Notes: generated by a model not told the origin, from the letters alone. Shown: positions 52,817-62,542, counted from the first letter of the stretch. The stretch: 64,000 bases of DNA from Afifella marina DSM 2698 (GCF_900102695.1 NZ_FMVW01000004.1:62001-126000); one strand, 5' to 3'. Numbers and translations: made by a program.

Positions 52817-53047
52817 GAAATCCTGCGCCGGTCAAGCCAGCGCGCGGTCATGTAGCAAATGGTCGGACCCGAAACAAGGCCAGTCTCGCGAGAAGATGCG
52901 CTTTCCCAAAATGACGCGGTCGGACGGGGCTTGAAGGCGTCGTCCGCACGAGGTGGCCGTCCCCTCGGCTTTGCCTCCTCGGGCCCTTGCAACCCCTCGC
53001 CTTTGCCCCCTCTCGCCTTTGTTTGCGCTGAGGATTATGTGATCCCC

Positions 53048-53809
53048 ATGACCTCATTGCCTGAAGCCCCCGTGCGGGGCGTCCAATCTCTTGCCGAAAG
53101 TGAGAGACAGACCGAAAGCCTGTGGCCCGATCATGAAGAAGCGCCGGTCGAGCTGAAAATTTCAGGCGAACCGATTCCGTACGAGGCCGCGCTGACCTTC
53201 ATGGAAGAGCGCGCTGCCGCGATTCGCGCTAGAGAGGCTCCAGAATGCCTGTGGCTTCTTGAGCATCCCCCGCTCTACACCGCCGGAACGAGCGCTCGCG
53301 CTCAAGACCTTCTGACGCCTGAGCGTTTTCCGGTCTTCAAGACCGGCAGAGGCGGGCAATACACCTATCATGGGCCCGGTCAGCGGGTCGCCTATGTGAT
53401 GCTCGACCTGGAAAGGCGGCAGAGGGATATCCGCGTCTATGTGCGCTGCCTGGAGGCGTGGCTTATCTCTGCGCTGGCACGCTTCGGGGTCACCGGAGAA
53501 CGCCGGGACGGCCGGGTGGGAATCTGGGTGCAAAGGCCGGATAAGCCGGCGCTCTTCGACGGTTCCCCAGCCGAAGACAAGATCGTGGCCCTGGGCGTGC
53601 GGGTCCGGCGCTGGGTCACCTTTCACGGGATATCACTCAACGTGGCCCCGGATCTTGAGCATTTCTCCGGGATCGTCCCTTGCGGAATCACGGGCTACGG
53701 CGTCACCAGCCTCAAAGATCTCGGCATCTCTGCGAATATGGCTGATGCGGATAAGGCTCTCATCGAGGCCTTCGAGGAAGTTTTCGGCTCCCTCGCCCGC
53801 AATCGGTAA
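53048..53809 (+). CDS. lipB: Octanoyl-ACP:protein transferase LipB
   Basis: The protein has 253 residues from the ATG at 53048; the 189 bases before it are open but unlikely coding. Motifs: the [21 protein letters not shown] segment (in part), [22 protein letters not shown] (in part), [23 protein letters not shown] (in part, with the catalytic lysine in the preceding EDKI) and [14 protein letters not shown] with the catalytic cysteine. LipB moves octanoyl from ACP to lipoyl domains, then LipA adds sulfur. It is unlinked to lipA (16 kb away), with no operon partner. Confidence 0.95.
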   Translation: MTSLPEAPVRGVQSLAESERQTESLWPDHEEAPVELKISGEPIPYEAALTFMEERAAAIRAREAPECLWLLEHPPLYTAGTSARAQDLLTPERFPVFKTGRGGQYTYHGPGQRVAYVMLDLERRQRDIRVYVRCLEAWLISALARFGVTGERRDGRVGIWVQRPDKPALFDGSPAEDKIVALGVRVRRWVTFHGISLNVAPDLEHFSGIVPCGITGYGVTSLKDLGISANMADADKALIEAFEEVFGSLARNR

Positions 53810-53828
53810 GAGCGCGCACGACCAGGAG

Positions 53829-54257
53829 CTACGGCGCGGCCATCACCGTCCAGGTCTTGGCCGTCTTGCGAATGTAGAGGTAGGTGCGACTTTGTTCCGG
53901 CTCGTTGCCGGCAGGCGCGAGCTGAACCGTCACGGAGACCCGGGTCAGGTTGTCGGGCAACCCCGGCTCCTTCAAGGTCTCGAGAAACGCCTGCTGAACG
54001 GCCTGACGGGCCTCGAAAAAGGACAGAGGCCGGCTTTCGGGTGTCAGGAGGACTTTCACGTGCCCCTCGCGGGGATCGTCCTCGGGCATGAAATGCAGGC
54101 GCACATTGGCCACTCTGTCGCTGGAGTGATCCGCAGCAAAGATGGCATTGCGACCGTCCAAAGGTCTGCCGGCCGCCAGGCCCGATGCTGTGACCGCAGC
54201 GAGTGCGAGCCCGCAGAAGAGCGCCAAGCGCAGCCTTGAGCCTCTAGAAGACGGCAT
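53829..54257 (-). CDS. Exported protein of unknown function (CtrA-box upstream)
   Basis: The protein has 142 residues from the ATG at 54257 (MPSSRGSRLRL). A typical signal peptide, with a basic start and hydrophobic core LALFCGLALAAVTASGLAAG, is followed by a soluble domain with no family I recognise. The mature part has LHFMPEDDPREGHVKVLL and a C-terminal LYIRKTAKTWTVMAA. It is probably periplasmic. The upstream gap holds tandem CtrA-type boxes, which suggests cell-cycle-linked expression. An in-frame ATG ten codons earlier is a less likely start. Confidence 0.8.
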   Translation of the reverse strand: MPSSRGSRLRLALFCGLALAAVTASGLAAGRPLDGRNAIFAADHSSDRVANVRLHFMPEDDPREGHVKVLLTPESRPLSFFEARQAVQQAFLETLKEPGLPDNLTRVSVTVQLAPAGNEPEQSRTYLYIRKTAKTWTVMAAP

Positions 54258-54313
54258 CACCCCAACCCGTTCGCCTTGCAGGCGCAAGCCGATCCTAACG
54301 ACGAGTTGAAACG

Positions 54314-54339
54314 TTAATTCAAAATTAACTCAATGTTAA
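54314..54339 (-). promoter_or_regulatory. Tandem CtrA-type boxes upstream of an exported-protein gene
   Basis: Three TTAA motifs sit at 54314-54317, 54325-54328 and 54336-54339, separated by exactly seven bases each time. The last two are followed by C (TTAAC). TTAA-N7-TTAAC is the CtrA full-site consensus of alphaproteobacteria. The array is 57-82 bases upstream of the ATG at 54257 and read toward it, while the third box overlaps the acylphosphatase stop codon. The two-fold phased match is unlikely by chance in a GC-rich genome. Confidence 0.7.
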
Positions 54340-54620
54340 CGATCGAAATGCTCCACGCGGAAGGGCCCGCTTTGAGGCTTATCGGCTGCAACTACCTGTA
54401 CCGCGTCAACGAAGGCCAGAGCCGGGCCGGAGTGCAACGCGGCGAGCATCTTGTCGACGTCATCGACCGAGCCCGTAAACACGGCCTCCACGGCCCCGTC
54501 ACTCCGGTTAGCGACCCAGCCGGAAAGGCCGAGATCCCTCGCCTTCCCCTTGGTCCACGCCCGGTAAGATACGCCCTGGACGCGTCCTGTTATGACCACT
54601 CGAACGGTCTTTTCTGCCAC
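54336..54620 (-). CDS. acyP: Acylphosphatase
   Basis: The 94-residue alpha/beta protein has the P-loop signature VVITGRVQGVSYRAWTKGKA (in part: GRVQGVSYRAW, with the catalytic Arg) and the second motif GWVANRSDGAVEAVFTG (with the catalytic Asn). It hydrolyses carboxyl-phosphate bonds such as acyl phosphates. The GTG at 54620 is taken as the start; GTG at 54626 is equally possible. It is on the same strand as cfa with a 19-base gap, so they are co-transcribed. Confidence 0.94.
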   Translation of the reverse strand: MAEKTVRVVITGRVQGVSYRAWTKGKARDLGLSGWVANRSDGAVEAVFTGSVDDVDKMLAALHSGPALAFVDAVQVVAADKPQSGPFRVEHFDR

Positions 54621-54639
54621 GATCACTTTGCCTTTGAGG

Positions 54640-55887
54640 TTATTGTGCTGCGTCGGCGAAGAGGGAACCTTGGCGCAGGTGCTCTTCGCTCTCTTGGATC
54701 CAGTCCCGCACAATCGGCACGGCATCCCTCTGGCGGGACAGGATGAGCTGGAAAACCATGTTGGAGCCGTGCACGAAGCCGAGCTCCACTGCCGCCAGAT
54801 AGAATTCCCACATCCGCACGAAGCGCTCGTCCATTAACTCGATTGCCCTGTCGCGGTTCGCCTGGAAACGATTGGACCATTCTCTGATCGTGTAGGCGTA
54901 GTGGAGGCGCAGCACCTCCGCGTCGCAGACCCAAAGCCTGTTGCGCTGAGTCGACGCGAAAACCTCCGATATGGCGGGCACATAGCCGCCTGGGAAAATG
55001 TACTTGTTGAGGAATGGCCCCGTGATTCCCGGCGGTGACATGCGGCCGATCGAGTGCAGCACCATGAAACCGTCGAGCTTCAACAGACTGAAAACCTTGC
55101 GAAAGAAGGCGTCGTAGAAGCGATAGCCGACATGCTCGAACATTCCGACCGAGACGATGCGGTCATATTCGCCTTCGATTTCGCGGTAATCCTTCTCGAC
55201 GAATTTGACCCGGTCGGACAGACCTTTTTCTTCGACCCAGCGGCGGGCCGCCGCGAGCTGTTCCGTTGCCGGATTGACGCCGGTGACCTCGACATCGAAG
55301 GTCTCGGCCAGGAAGATCGCAAGACCTCCCCATCCGGACCCGATCTCCAGGACCTTCATTCCGGGCTGGAGCCGAAGTTTCGCACCGATATGGCGCAGCT
55401 TGGCGAGCTGCGCCTCCTCAAGTGTCTCATTCTCCGGGTCGCGCCAATAAGCGCAGGAATACTGCATCCGTTCGTCGAGAAAGAGGCGGTAGACGTCCTC
55501 CTTGACGTTGTAATGATGCTTGGCGTTCTGCTTCGACCGGCCCGGCATATTGTTTTGATGCCAGCGTCTCAGGGCACGGTAGCCGGTGTTGACGACTGTT
55601 TGGGCCGGGTGTGCCGAAAGGTAGTCCTGATTGATCGAGAAGAGCCTCAAGAAGTCATGGACGGTAGCGCCGTTTTCAAATGTCAGAGTCCCGTCCATGT
55701 AGGCTTCCGGAGCGACGAGCTCCGGATTCAACGCCATCTGCCAATGCAGTTTCGGATCATGCAGGCGCATGGTCACAACCGGGCCGGGCTTCTCGCCGCC
55801 AAAAAGATGCTCGCGACCTTGTGCGTCGATGAGAGTGAGCCGGCCACTGCGCACGAACTGTCGAAGGATGCTTTTCAGGAGCCACAT
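54640..55887 (-). CDS. cfa: Cyclopropane-fatty-acyl-phospholipid synthase
   Basis: The 415-residue SAM methyltransferase has an N-terminal domain (about 1-130) and a Rossmann methyltransferase: MKVLEIGSGWGGLAIFLAE (motif I), VTGVNPATEQLAAA, VEKDYREIEGEYDRIVSVGMFEHVGYRFYD (in part: DRIVSVGMFEHVG) and YIFPGGYVPA. It methylenates cis double bonds of membrane phospholipids, protecting against acid and stress. The length is typical (E. coli 382, longer in alphaproteobacteria). The acyP gene follows. Confidence 0.95.
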   Translation of the reverse strand: MWLLKSILRQFVRSGRLTLIDAQGREHLFGGEKPGPVVTMRLHDPKLHWQMALNPELVAPEAYMDGTLTFENGATVHDFLRLFSINQDYLSAHPAQTVVNTGYRALRRWHQNNMPGRSKQNAKHHYNVKEDVYRLFLDERMQYSCAYWRDPENETLEEAQLAKLRHIGAKLRLQPGMKVLEIGSGWGGLAIFLAETFDVEVTGVNPATEQLAAARRWVEEKGLSDRVKFVEKDYREIEGEYDRIVSVGMFEHVGYRFYDAFFRKVFSLLKLDGFMVLHSIGRMSPPGITGPFLNKYIFPGGYVPAISEVFASTQRNRLWVCDAEVLRLHYAYTIREWSNRFQANRDRAIELMDERFVRMWEFYLAAVELGFVHGSNMVFQLILSRQRDAVPIVRDWIQESEEHLRQGSLFADAAQ

Positions 55888-55978
55888 CGGGGATAAGTCT
55901 CCCTTTTTGTCACACCCAATTTTATCGCGCGCAATCTGACGAGTGAAACCCCCTCCCGGTTGTGATCATTCAGGCGGC

Positions 55979-58003
55979 TTATTCGAACTCGATGAGCACC
56001 TGATCGAAGGCCACGACGTCGCCCGGAGCCGCGCAGATCTTTTTGATGACGACATCGCGCTCGGCCCGGAGCACGTTCTCCATCTTCATCGCCTCGACGG
56101 TGGCGAGAGTCTCGCCGGCCTCGACCTTTTGTCCTTCCTCAACTGGAAGCGACACGACGATCCCCGGCATTGGACAGGCCAGGCGATTGTCGAGCTCGCT
56201 CACCGCCTTTTCGGGCATGTGGCGGTAGATCTGGCCGACCGAGGGACGCAGGAGCTGCGTCATTCGGGCGACACCGCGACGCTCGACACGCAAGGCAGCA
56301 CCGCGGCGTTCGATCTGGGCGAACACCTCCTTGTCGTCGACGATGCCGTGCCAAAGGAGATCGCCCGGCTTCCAGGCCGTCACCACCCGATGCTCGATGC
56401 CGTCGACGATCATTTCGACGTCGAACGGGATCGAGGGCATCCCCGATGTGATGGTGATGTCGACGGCCTCACCGTCGATCAAAACCACCCAATCGGGGCG
56501 AATGGTGCCGGGATGCGGACGCAAGCGCCCCGAAAGATCGTCCAGCCGAACGCGCTCGATCAATTGAACGCAGGTAGCGATGGCCGCGAGAATCCTCAGA
56601 TCCTCGTCGGTTGCATCGGCACCTTCGAAGCTCTTGCCGTATTCTTCGGCGATGAAGGCGGTGGAGAGATCGCCGCGGCGGAAGCGCGGATGCGCCATCA
56701 GACCGCTCAAAAAGGCGATGTTGTTGCGAATACCGGTGATCGTGAACGCGTCGAGCGCATCCGACATGACGTCGATCGCCTTTTCGCGTGCGGCCGTGCC
56801 CTCACCCTCTGCATAGGTGCAGAGCTTTGCGATCATCGGATCGTAAAAGAGGGTGATCTCGGAGCCTTCCACGACACCCGTATCATTGCGGATGATGGTG
56901 CCTTCATGCGCGGCATCCTCCGGTGGGCGATAGCGGCGCAAGCGACCTGTCGAGGGGAGAAACCCGCGGAACGGATCCTCGGCGTAGAGGCGAGCTTCAA
57001 TCGCCCATCCCTTCAGAACGACGTCTTCCTGCGCAAGCGGGAGCTTTTCGCCGTCAGCGACGCGAATCATCAATTCGACCAGATCGAGGCCGGTGACGAG
57101 CTCTGTCACCGGATGCTCCACTTGCAGCCGGGTGTTCATTTCCAGGAAATAGAAATTGCGATCGCGGTCGACGATGAACTCGACTGTGCCGGCCGTTTCA
57201 TATCCGACGGCGGCCGCGAGAGCGCAGGCCTGAGCCCCCATTGCGGCGCGCGTCTCCGGATCGAGGAAGGAAGACGGCGCCTCCTCGATCACCTTCTGGT
57301 TGCGCCTTTGAATGGAGCATTCGCGTTCGCCCAGATGGATTACGTTGCCATGCTTGTCGGCCAGGACCTGGATTTCGATGTGACGGGGCTGCTCGACGAA
57401 TTTCTCGATGAAAATTCGTTCGTCGCCGAAGGAGGATTTGGCTTCACGCCGCGCAAGATCGAAACCCTCGCGCACTTCCTGCTCGTTCCAGGCCACGCGC
57501 ATGCCCTTGCCGCCACCGCCCGCGGATGCCTTCAGCATGACCGGCAGGCCGATTTCGGCAGAGATACGCACGGCCTCATCGCCGCTTTCGATCAGGCCCA
57601 TATGACCGGGCACCACACTCACTCCCGCCTCTTTGGCGACCTTTTTGGAGGTAATCTTGTCGCCCATGGCTTCGATGGCACCGATCGGGGGGCCGATGAA
57701 GACGATGCCGGCCTCGGCCAGAGCCTTGGCGAAGTTCGCGTTTTCTGAGAGGAAACCGTAGCCCGGATGAACGGCTTCGGCGCCGGTCTGGCGGCAAGCC
57801 TCGATGATCTTGTCGAGCTTCAGATAGCTTTCAGAAGCGGGAGCCGGGCCGATCGCGACTTTCTCGTCCGCCATCTCCACATGCAGCGCGTTTCGGTCCG
57901 CTTCCGAATAGACCGCAACAGTGGCAATTCCCATCTTCTGGGCTGAACGAATGATGCGGCAGGCGATCTCGCCGCGATTGGCGATCAATATCTTACGGAA
58001 CAT
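55979..58003 (-). CDS. pccA: Propionyl-CoA carboxylase, biotin carboxylase (alpha) subunit
   Basis: The 674-residue protein begins with the biotin carboxylase domain: KILIANRGEIACRIIRSAQKMG (in part), ATP-grasp KASAGGGGKGMRVAW, and EKFVEQPRHIEIQ. A PCC-type BT domain follows (about 455-600). The C-terminal biotinyl domain has the biotinylated Lys in VEAMKMENVLRAERDV (in part). The BT domain and 670-residue length favour propionyl-CoA over methylcrotonyl-CoA carboxylase, but this is not certain. The beta subunit gene is not adjacent. It is transcribed as a single gene. Confidence 0.9.
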   Translation of the reverse strand: MFRKILIANRGEIACRIIRSAQKMGIATVAVYSEADRNALHVEMADEKVAIGPAPASESYLKLDKIIEACRQTGAEAVHPGYGFLSENANFAKALAEAGIVFIGPPIGAIEAMGDKITSKKVAKEAGVSVVPGHMGLIESGDEAVRISAEIGLPVMLKASAGGGGKGMRVAWNEQEVREGFDLARREAKSSFGDERIFIEKFVEQPRHIEIQVLADKHGNVIHLGERECSIQRRNQKVIEEAPSSFLDPETRAAMGAQACALAAAVGYETAGTVEFIVDRDRNFYFLEMNTRLQVEHPVTELVTGLDLVELMIRVADGEKLPLAQEDVVLKGWAIEARLYAEDPFRGFLPSTGRLRRYRPPEDAAHEGTIIRNDTGVVEGSEITLFYDPMIAKLCTYAEGEGTAAREKAIDVMSDALDAFTITGIRNNIAFLSGLMAHPRFRRGDLSTAFIAEEYGKSFEGADATDEDLRILAAIATCVQLIERVRLDDLSGRLRPHPGTIRPDWVVLIDGEAVDITITSGMPSIPFDVEMIVDGIEHRVVTAWKPGDLLWHGIVDDKEVFAQIERRGAALRVERRGVARMTQLLRPSVGQIYRHMPEKAVSELDNRLACPMPGIVVSLPVEEGQKVEAGETLATVEAMKMENVLRAERDVVIKKICAAPGDVVAFDQVLIEFE

Positions 58004-58200
58004 TCGAGAAAACTTCCCCCCTCTTGCGGTGGTGCCCGTTTATGTGAGCAAGGCGCGCCTCGACAAGCGAAAAGAGCGCAAGCCCGGCGTCGGGTCAAAG
58101 TGGCTTTGCCGACGAAAATGCATCTGATCCATGCGGCGTGGCCTTGTCGAGAAGCGATTGCCTTGCAAATGGACCTGCAGACTTTGGAGGAGTTCCCAAT

Positions 58201-59328
58201 ATGGATGTGCGCGCCGCGGTGGCCTTTGAGGCCGGCAAACCCCTCGAGATCACCAATGTCCAGCTCGAGGGCCCGAGAGAGGGCGAAGTGCTGGTCGAGG
58301 TGAAGGCGACCGGAATTTGCCACACCGACGAATTCACATTGTCTGGTGCAGATCCCGAAGGGCTCTTTCCCTCGATTCTCGGGCACGAGGGCGCCGGCGT
58401 CGTCGTCGATGTCGGGCCCGGTGTCACGAGCGTCAAAACGGGCGATCACGTCATTCCGCTCTATACGCCCGAATGCCGCGAATGCCCCTCCTGCCTGTCC
58501 CGCAAGACCAACCTCTGCACGGCGATCCGTTCCACGCAGGGTCAGGGATTGATGCCCGACGGGACCTCGCGGTTCTCCATCGATGGCAAGCCGCTGCACC
58601 ACTACATGGGCACGTCGACCTTTGCGAATTTCACCGTGCTGCCCGAGATTGCGGTGGCGAAAGTGCGCGAGGACGCCCCCTTCGACAAGATCTGCTACAT
58701 CGGCTGTGGGGTCACGACAGGCGTCGGAGCCGTCGTCAACACTGCAAAAGTCGAGCCCGGGGCCACTGCCGTCGTCTTCGGCCTCGGCGGGATCGGCCTC
58801 AACGTCATCCAGGGGCTGCGGCTCGTCGGGGCGGACATGATCATCGGCGTCGATCTTAACAATTCCAAGAAAGAGTGGGGTGAGCGCTTCGGCATGACGC
58901 ATTTCGTCAATCCGAAGGAGATTGGCGAGGATCTCGTCCCTTATCTCGTGAACCTGACGAAGCGTGGCGCAGACCAGATCGGCGGAGCCGACTACACGTT
59001 CGACTGCACCGGCAATGTCACCGTCATGCGTCAGGCGCTCGAATCGGCGCACCGTGGTTGGGGTCAGTCGATCGTCATCGGCGTGGCACCTGCGGGCGCG
59101 GAGATTTCCACGCGGCCCTTCCAACTGGTGACAGGCCGCACCTGGAAAGGCACGGCATTCGGCGGCGCACGGGGGCGGACCGATGTTCCCAAAATCGTCG
59201 ACTGGTACATGGAGGGAAAAATCGACATCGACCCGATGATCACGCACCTCTTGTCTCTCGAAGAGATCAATCGCGGCTTCGATCTGATGCATTCGGGCGA
59301 ATCGATTCGCAGCGTCGTCGTCTATTGA
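58201..59328 (+). CDS. adhC: S-(hydroxymethyl)glutathione dehydrogenase / class III alcohol dehydrogenase
   Basis: The protein has 375 residues from the ATG after GGAGGAG at 58184. Catalytic zinc ligands are in [13 protein letters not shown]; the structural zinc cysteines are in [16 protein letters not shown]; and the NAD fold is [20 protein letters not shown] (in part). The [15 protein letters not shown] and [17 protein letters not shown] segments match glutathione-dependent formaldehyde dehydrogenase. It oxidises S-hydroxymethylglutathione, formed from formaldehyde. The next gene hydrolyses the product. An in-frame ATG at 58138 is not preceded by a ribosome site. Confidence 0.96.
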   Translation: MDVRAAVAFEAGKPLEITNVQLEGPREGEVLVEVKATGICHTDEFTLSGADPEGLFPSILGHEGAGVVVDVGPGVTSVKTGDHVIPLYTPECRECPSCLSRKTNLCTAIRSTQGQGLMPDGTSRFSIDGKPLHHYMGTSTFANFTVLPEIAVAKVREDAPFDKICYIGCGVTTGVGAVVNTAKVEPGATAVVFGLGGIGLNVIQGLRLVGADMIIGVDLNNSKKEWGERFGMTHFVNPKEIGEDLVPYLVNLTKRGADQIGGADYTFDCTGNVTVMRQALESAHRGWGQSIVIGVAPAGAEISTRPFQLVTGRTWKGTAFGGARGRTDVPKIVDWYMEGKIDIDPMITHLLSLEEINRGFDLMHSGESIRSVVVY

Positions 59329-59360
59329 GGCGTCCGTCGCCGCAGCCAAGGGAGATCACC

Positions 59361-60194
59361 GTGAAGACCATTTCGACCTGGGCCGCTCATGGCGGCACAC
59401 AGGGCGTCTACAGCCATGCCTCTGAAGCGACCGGAACCGAGATGACCTTCGCCGTCTTCGTTCCGCCACAGGCGAAGGTCGCCCCCTGCCCTGTCGTCAC
59501 CTATCTGTCAGGGCTCACCTGCACCCATGCCAACGTCATGGAGAAGGGCGAATACCGTCGGGCGGCGGCGGAACACGGCCTGATCGTCGTCTGTCCGGAC
59601 ACCTCGCCGCGCGGGGAGGACGTTGCCGATGACGACGCATATGACATGGGTCAGGGCGCGGGCTTCTATCTCGACGCAACGGAAGAGCCGTGGGCCCGGC
59701 ATTTCCGCATGGAAAGCTATATCCGGGACGAGCTTCCGGCCGTGATTGCCGCGAACTTCCCCGTCGATGCCGATCGGCAATCGATCCTCGGCCATTCGAT
59801 GGGCGGGCATGGAGCGTTGACGCTCGCGCTCAAAAATCCCGAGCGCTATCGGGCATGTTCGGCCTTCGCCCCGATCGTTGCACCGATCGATGTGCCTTGG
59901 GGCCAGAAAGCGTTGCCCGCCTATCTCGGGCGCGATGAACAGAGCTGGCGGCAGTATGACGCCTGCGCCCTGATCGCCGATGGCGCGCGCTTTCCGGAAT
60001 TCCTGGTCGATCAGGGGACGGGCGACAATTTTCTGACTGAACAACTGAGGCCCGAACTTTTCGACAAGGCCTGCGCAGAAGCCGGCATCCCGCTGACGCT
60101 TCGGATGCAGCCCGGCTACGATCATTCCTATTATTTCATCTCCACCTTCATGGCAGATCACCTGGACTGGCACGCGAAGCGCTTGAAAGGCTGA
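59361..60194 (+). CDS. fghA: S-formylglutathione hydrolase
   Basis: The protein has 277 residues from the GTG at 59361, preceded by AAGGGAG. The esterase-D alpha/beta-hydrolase has the nucleophile elbow GHSMGGHGALTLAL, the FAVFVPPQA strand, LSGLTCTHANVMEK and the C-terminal QPGYDHSYYFISTFM with catalytic His. It releases formate and glutathione from S-formylglutathione. It is 32 bases after adhC, so the two form an operon for formaldehyde removal. Confidence 0.96.
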   Translation: MKTISTWAAHGGTQGVYSHASEATGTEMTFAVFVPPQAKVAPCPVVTYLSGLTCTHANVMEKGEYRRAAAEHGLIVVCPDTSPRGEDVADDDAYDMGQGAGFYLDATEEPWARHFRMESYIRDELPAVIAANFPVDADRQSILGHSMGGHGALTLALKNPERYRACSAFAPIVAPIDVPWGQKALPAYLGRDEQSWRQYDACALIADGARFPEFLVDQGTGDNFLTEQLRPELFDKACAEAGIPLTLRMQPGYDHSYYFISTFMADHLDWHAKRLKG

Positions 60195-60245
60195 GGCCTT
60201 GTGCGGACGAGCCCCCTCTTCGACGCGTAAAGTGCTTGGCAGCTG

Positions 60246-60569
60246 TTACCGGCAGCCAAACGCTCGCTCGGCGCGAACGATCGCGTCGACGTTGCCTCGC
60301 TCGATCGCACTCATTCTGACGCGGCTTTGATCAGGCTCCCAGCAATCCGAATTGTCGAAGTTTGCCCGTCCGCGCGCGGTGCTGAAGCAATAGCCGTTTT
60401 CGTCGAAAATCCGATTGCGGACATACCAGAGGTCACCGCACCGCATCGTGCGTAAGGCGCCCTGCTCGAAACGATGCGTGTCGGTGCAACCGAGCCCGTC
60501 GAAGCAGTCGGCCTGTGCGACGCCGCCGAAAGTAACGAGACAAGCGATTGAGAACAAGGTTTTCAGCAT
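60246..60569 (-). CDS. Small exported protein with YARHG-like domain
   Basis: The 107-residue protein has a signal peptide (FSIACLVTFGGVAQA, about 6-20). The mature part contains LWYVRNRIFDENGYCFSTARGRANFDN (in part) and VRMSAIERGNVDAIVRAERAFGC, resembling the YARHG domain of extracellular proteins. Six cysteines are spaced as if for disulfides in the periplasm. The function is unknown. It stands alone between fghA and recJ and runs opposite to fghA. Confidence 0.82.
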   Translation of the reverse strand: MLKTLFSIACLVTFGGVAQADCFDGLGCTDTHRFEQGALRTMRCGDLWYVRNRIFDENGYCFSTARGRANFDNSDCWEPDQSRVRMSAIERGNVDAIVRAERAFGCR

Positions 60570-60724
60570 GTGACACCCCCAAAATTAGCGGATAGGGTAG
60601 CATCATAGGAATAATTAGAGAATTGTTCTCGCGCAGGCATACGGACGCCCGGCATCTGCGAAACGTCGCGGTATCGAACAAGGAAGACCGGCCGGCTGAG
60701 GCGAGGCCATTTAGCCGTCGGCTC

Positions 60725-62542
60725 CTAAACGGGGGCTGCGTCGAGAAGCTTCATTTCCACCTTCTCCTGTCCGCCCCAGCGATTGAGCGAGAGCGTGCCC
60801 GCGATATGCATCGCCTCCCCTCGTGAGGACAAAAGCGCGCGGCCAAGTGGCGTTTCGGCTTCGCGAAAGGCCATCGCCTTGATCCGTCCGCCGCCGCTGG
60901 AGCGAAGTTCGAGGCGGATATGTCCGTTGCCGACGGTATCGACATAGGCAATGCGATGGGCGGGCAAAACAAAGACGGGCGATGGGTGTCCGGCGCCGTA
61001 CGGGCCGCATTTTTCGATCTCGGCAAAGAACTCCCGGCTTGCCCCATCGGCGGTGATGAGGCCGTCGATCTTCATGCAATCATCGATGAGCGCCGTCTCG
61101 ACGGGTCTTTCCAGCTCCGCGATTAAAAAGCTCTGCAGCTCTTCGAGCTTTTCTCTGCGAACGGTCACTCCCGCCGCCATTTTGTGTCCGCCGCCTTTTT
61201 CCAGCAATCCAGCCGCAAGTGCGGCGCGAACGGCTACTCCGAGATCGACGCCCGCGATCGAGCGGGCAGACCCCGTGCCGTTTCCGCTCGGCCCGTCAAA
61301 GGTGATGGCGAGAGCCGGACGCTGGAAGCGTTCTTTGAGGCGCGAGGCGACGAGACCGACAACTCCCGGATGCCAGGTCTCACCGACGACGACGAGAATG
61401 GACGGCGTTTCGCCCGTCCGTGTGATGGCAGCGTCTGCCTGCGCACATGCCTCGGCGACGGCTTCCGCCTCGATCGCCTGACGTTCCGCATTCAGGCGTT
61501 CAAGCGTGACGGCGATGCTCTCAGCTTCGGCGGCGTCCCGCGTCGTCAGGAGGCGCGCGCCGAGACCGGCGTCACCGATGCGCCCGCCGGCGTTGATGCG
61601 CGGTCCGAGGAGAAAGCCGCAATGGCTGGTTTCGACAGGTCCTTTCAGGCGCGCCGCGGCTGCGAGAGCCTGTAATCCCGGACGGCCTCCATGGCGCAAG
61701 GCAACGAGACCCTTGGTCACGAAAGCTCGGTTGAGGCCCGTCAACGGAACGACGTCACAGATCGTGCCAAGGGCGACGAGATCGAGGCCCGAGAGGAGAT
61801 CCGGCAGAGCCCCCGTGTAGCGCCGGCGGCGCAATTCCCGCAGGAGCGCGACAGCCGTCATGAAGACGATACCGACCGCTGCAAGATGGCCGAGGCCCGA
61901 CAGGCAGTCCTGCCGGTTGGGATTGACGAGAGCGACGGCCTTCGGTCGATCGAGCCCCATCTGATGATGGTCGATAACGACGACGTCGACGCCACGGGCA
62001 TGCGCCCGCTCCAAAGCTTCGAAGCTCGTCGCGCCGCAATCGACCGTGACGATCAGCTCCGCACCGGTATCGATGAGACGGTCGATCGCCTCCGGGTTCG
62101 GTCCGTAACCTTCGATCAGGCGGTCGGGAATGTAGATTTCGGTCGTGAGCCCCAGCCCGCAGAGCGTGTCGGACAGAAGGGCTGATGAGGTGGCGCCATC
62201 CACGTCATAATCGCCGAAGATGGCCACCTTTTCGCGGCGCTCGATGGCGTCTGCGAGGCGCCCGGCCGCCAGATCCATATCCATGAGGCAGGACGGATCC
62301 GGCATGTCTGTCTTCAGCGACGGACCGAGAAACGCTTCCGCACCGTCGTCCGAGATGCCGCGTCCGGCAAGAACGCGACAGATGCTTTCAGACAAGCCCG
62401 TACGCTGAGCGAGAGCCGTCGCTGCCGCCTCGCCCCGCGCATCCAAACGCATGCGCCAGGCGCGCCCCTTGAGAGAGGATTCGACGCCGAGGCAAATGCC
62501 CGGCGCCTCAAGATTACCAGATGATTCGGGTCGACCCCACAT
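60725..62542 (-). CDS. recJ: Single-stranded-DNA-specific exonuclease RecJ
   Basis: The 605-residue protein has the DHH/DHHA1 phosphoesterase architecture: IFGDYDVDGATSSALLSD (motif I), VDCGATSFEALERAHARGVDVVVIDHHQ (in part: VDVVVIDHHQ, motif III), SLNRWGGQEKVEMKLLDA at the C-terminus and the GGGHKMAAGVTVRREKL loop (motif of DHHA1). It degrades ssDNA 5' to 3' in recombination and mismatch repair. The given start adds an N-terminal extension that may be shortened by some 30 codons. It is transcribed alone. Confidence 0.95.
   Translation of the reverse strand: MWGRPESSGNLEAPGICLGVESSLKGRAWRMRLDARGEAAATALAQRTGLSESICRVLAGRGISDDGAEAFLGPSLKTDMPDPSCLMDMDLAAGRLADAIERREKVAIFGDYDVDGATSSALLSDTLCGLGLTTEIYIPDRLIEGYGPNPEAIDRLIDTGAELIVTVDCGATSFEALERAHARGVDVVVIDHHQMGLDRPKAVALVNPNRQDCLSGLGHLAAVGIVFMTAVALLRELRRRRYTGALPDLLSGLDLVALGTICDVVPLTGLNRAFVTKGLVALRHGGRPGLQALAAAARLKGPVETSHCGFLLGPRINAGGRIGDAGLGARLLTTRDAAEAESIAVTLERLNAERQAIEAEAVAEACAQADAAITRTGETPSILVVVGETWHPGVVGLVASRLKERFQRPALAITFDGPSGNGTGSARSIAGVDLGVAVRAALAAGLLEKGGGHKMAAGVTVRREKLEELQSFLIAELERPVETALIDDCMKIDGLITADGASREFFAEIEKCGPYGAGHPSPVFVLPAHRIAYVDTVGNGHIRLELRSSGGGRIKAMAFREAETPLGRALLSSRGEAMHIAGTLSLNRWGGQEKVEMKLLDAAPV

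Noticed and set aside
55943-57748. 601-residue + strand frame over pccA
   Set aside because: It is the mirror of the biotin carboxylase frame. High D/H/R composition and no recognisable domain.
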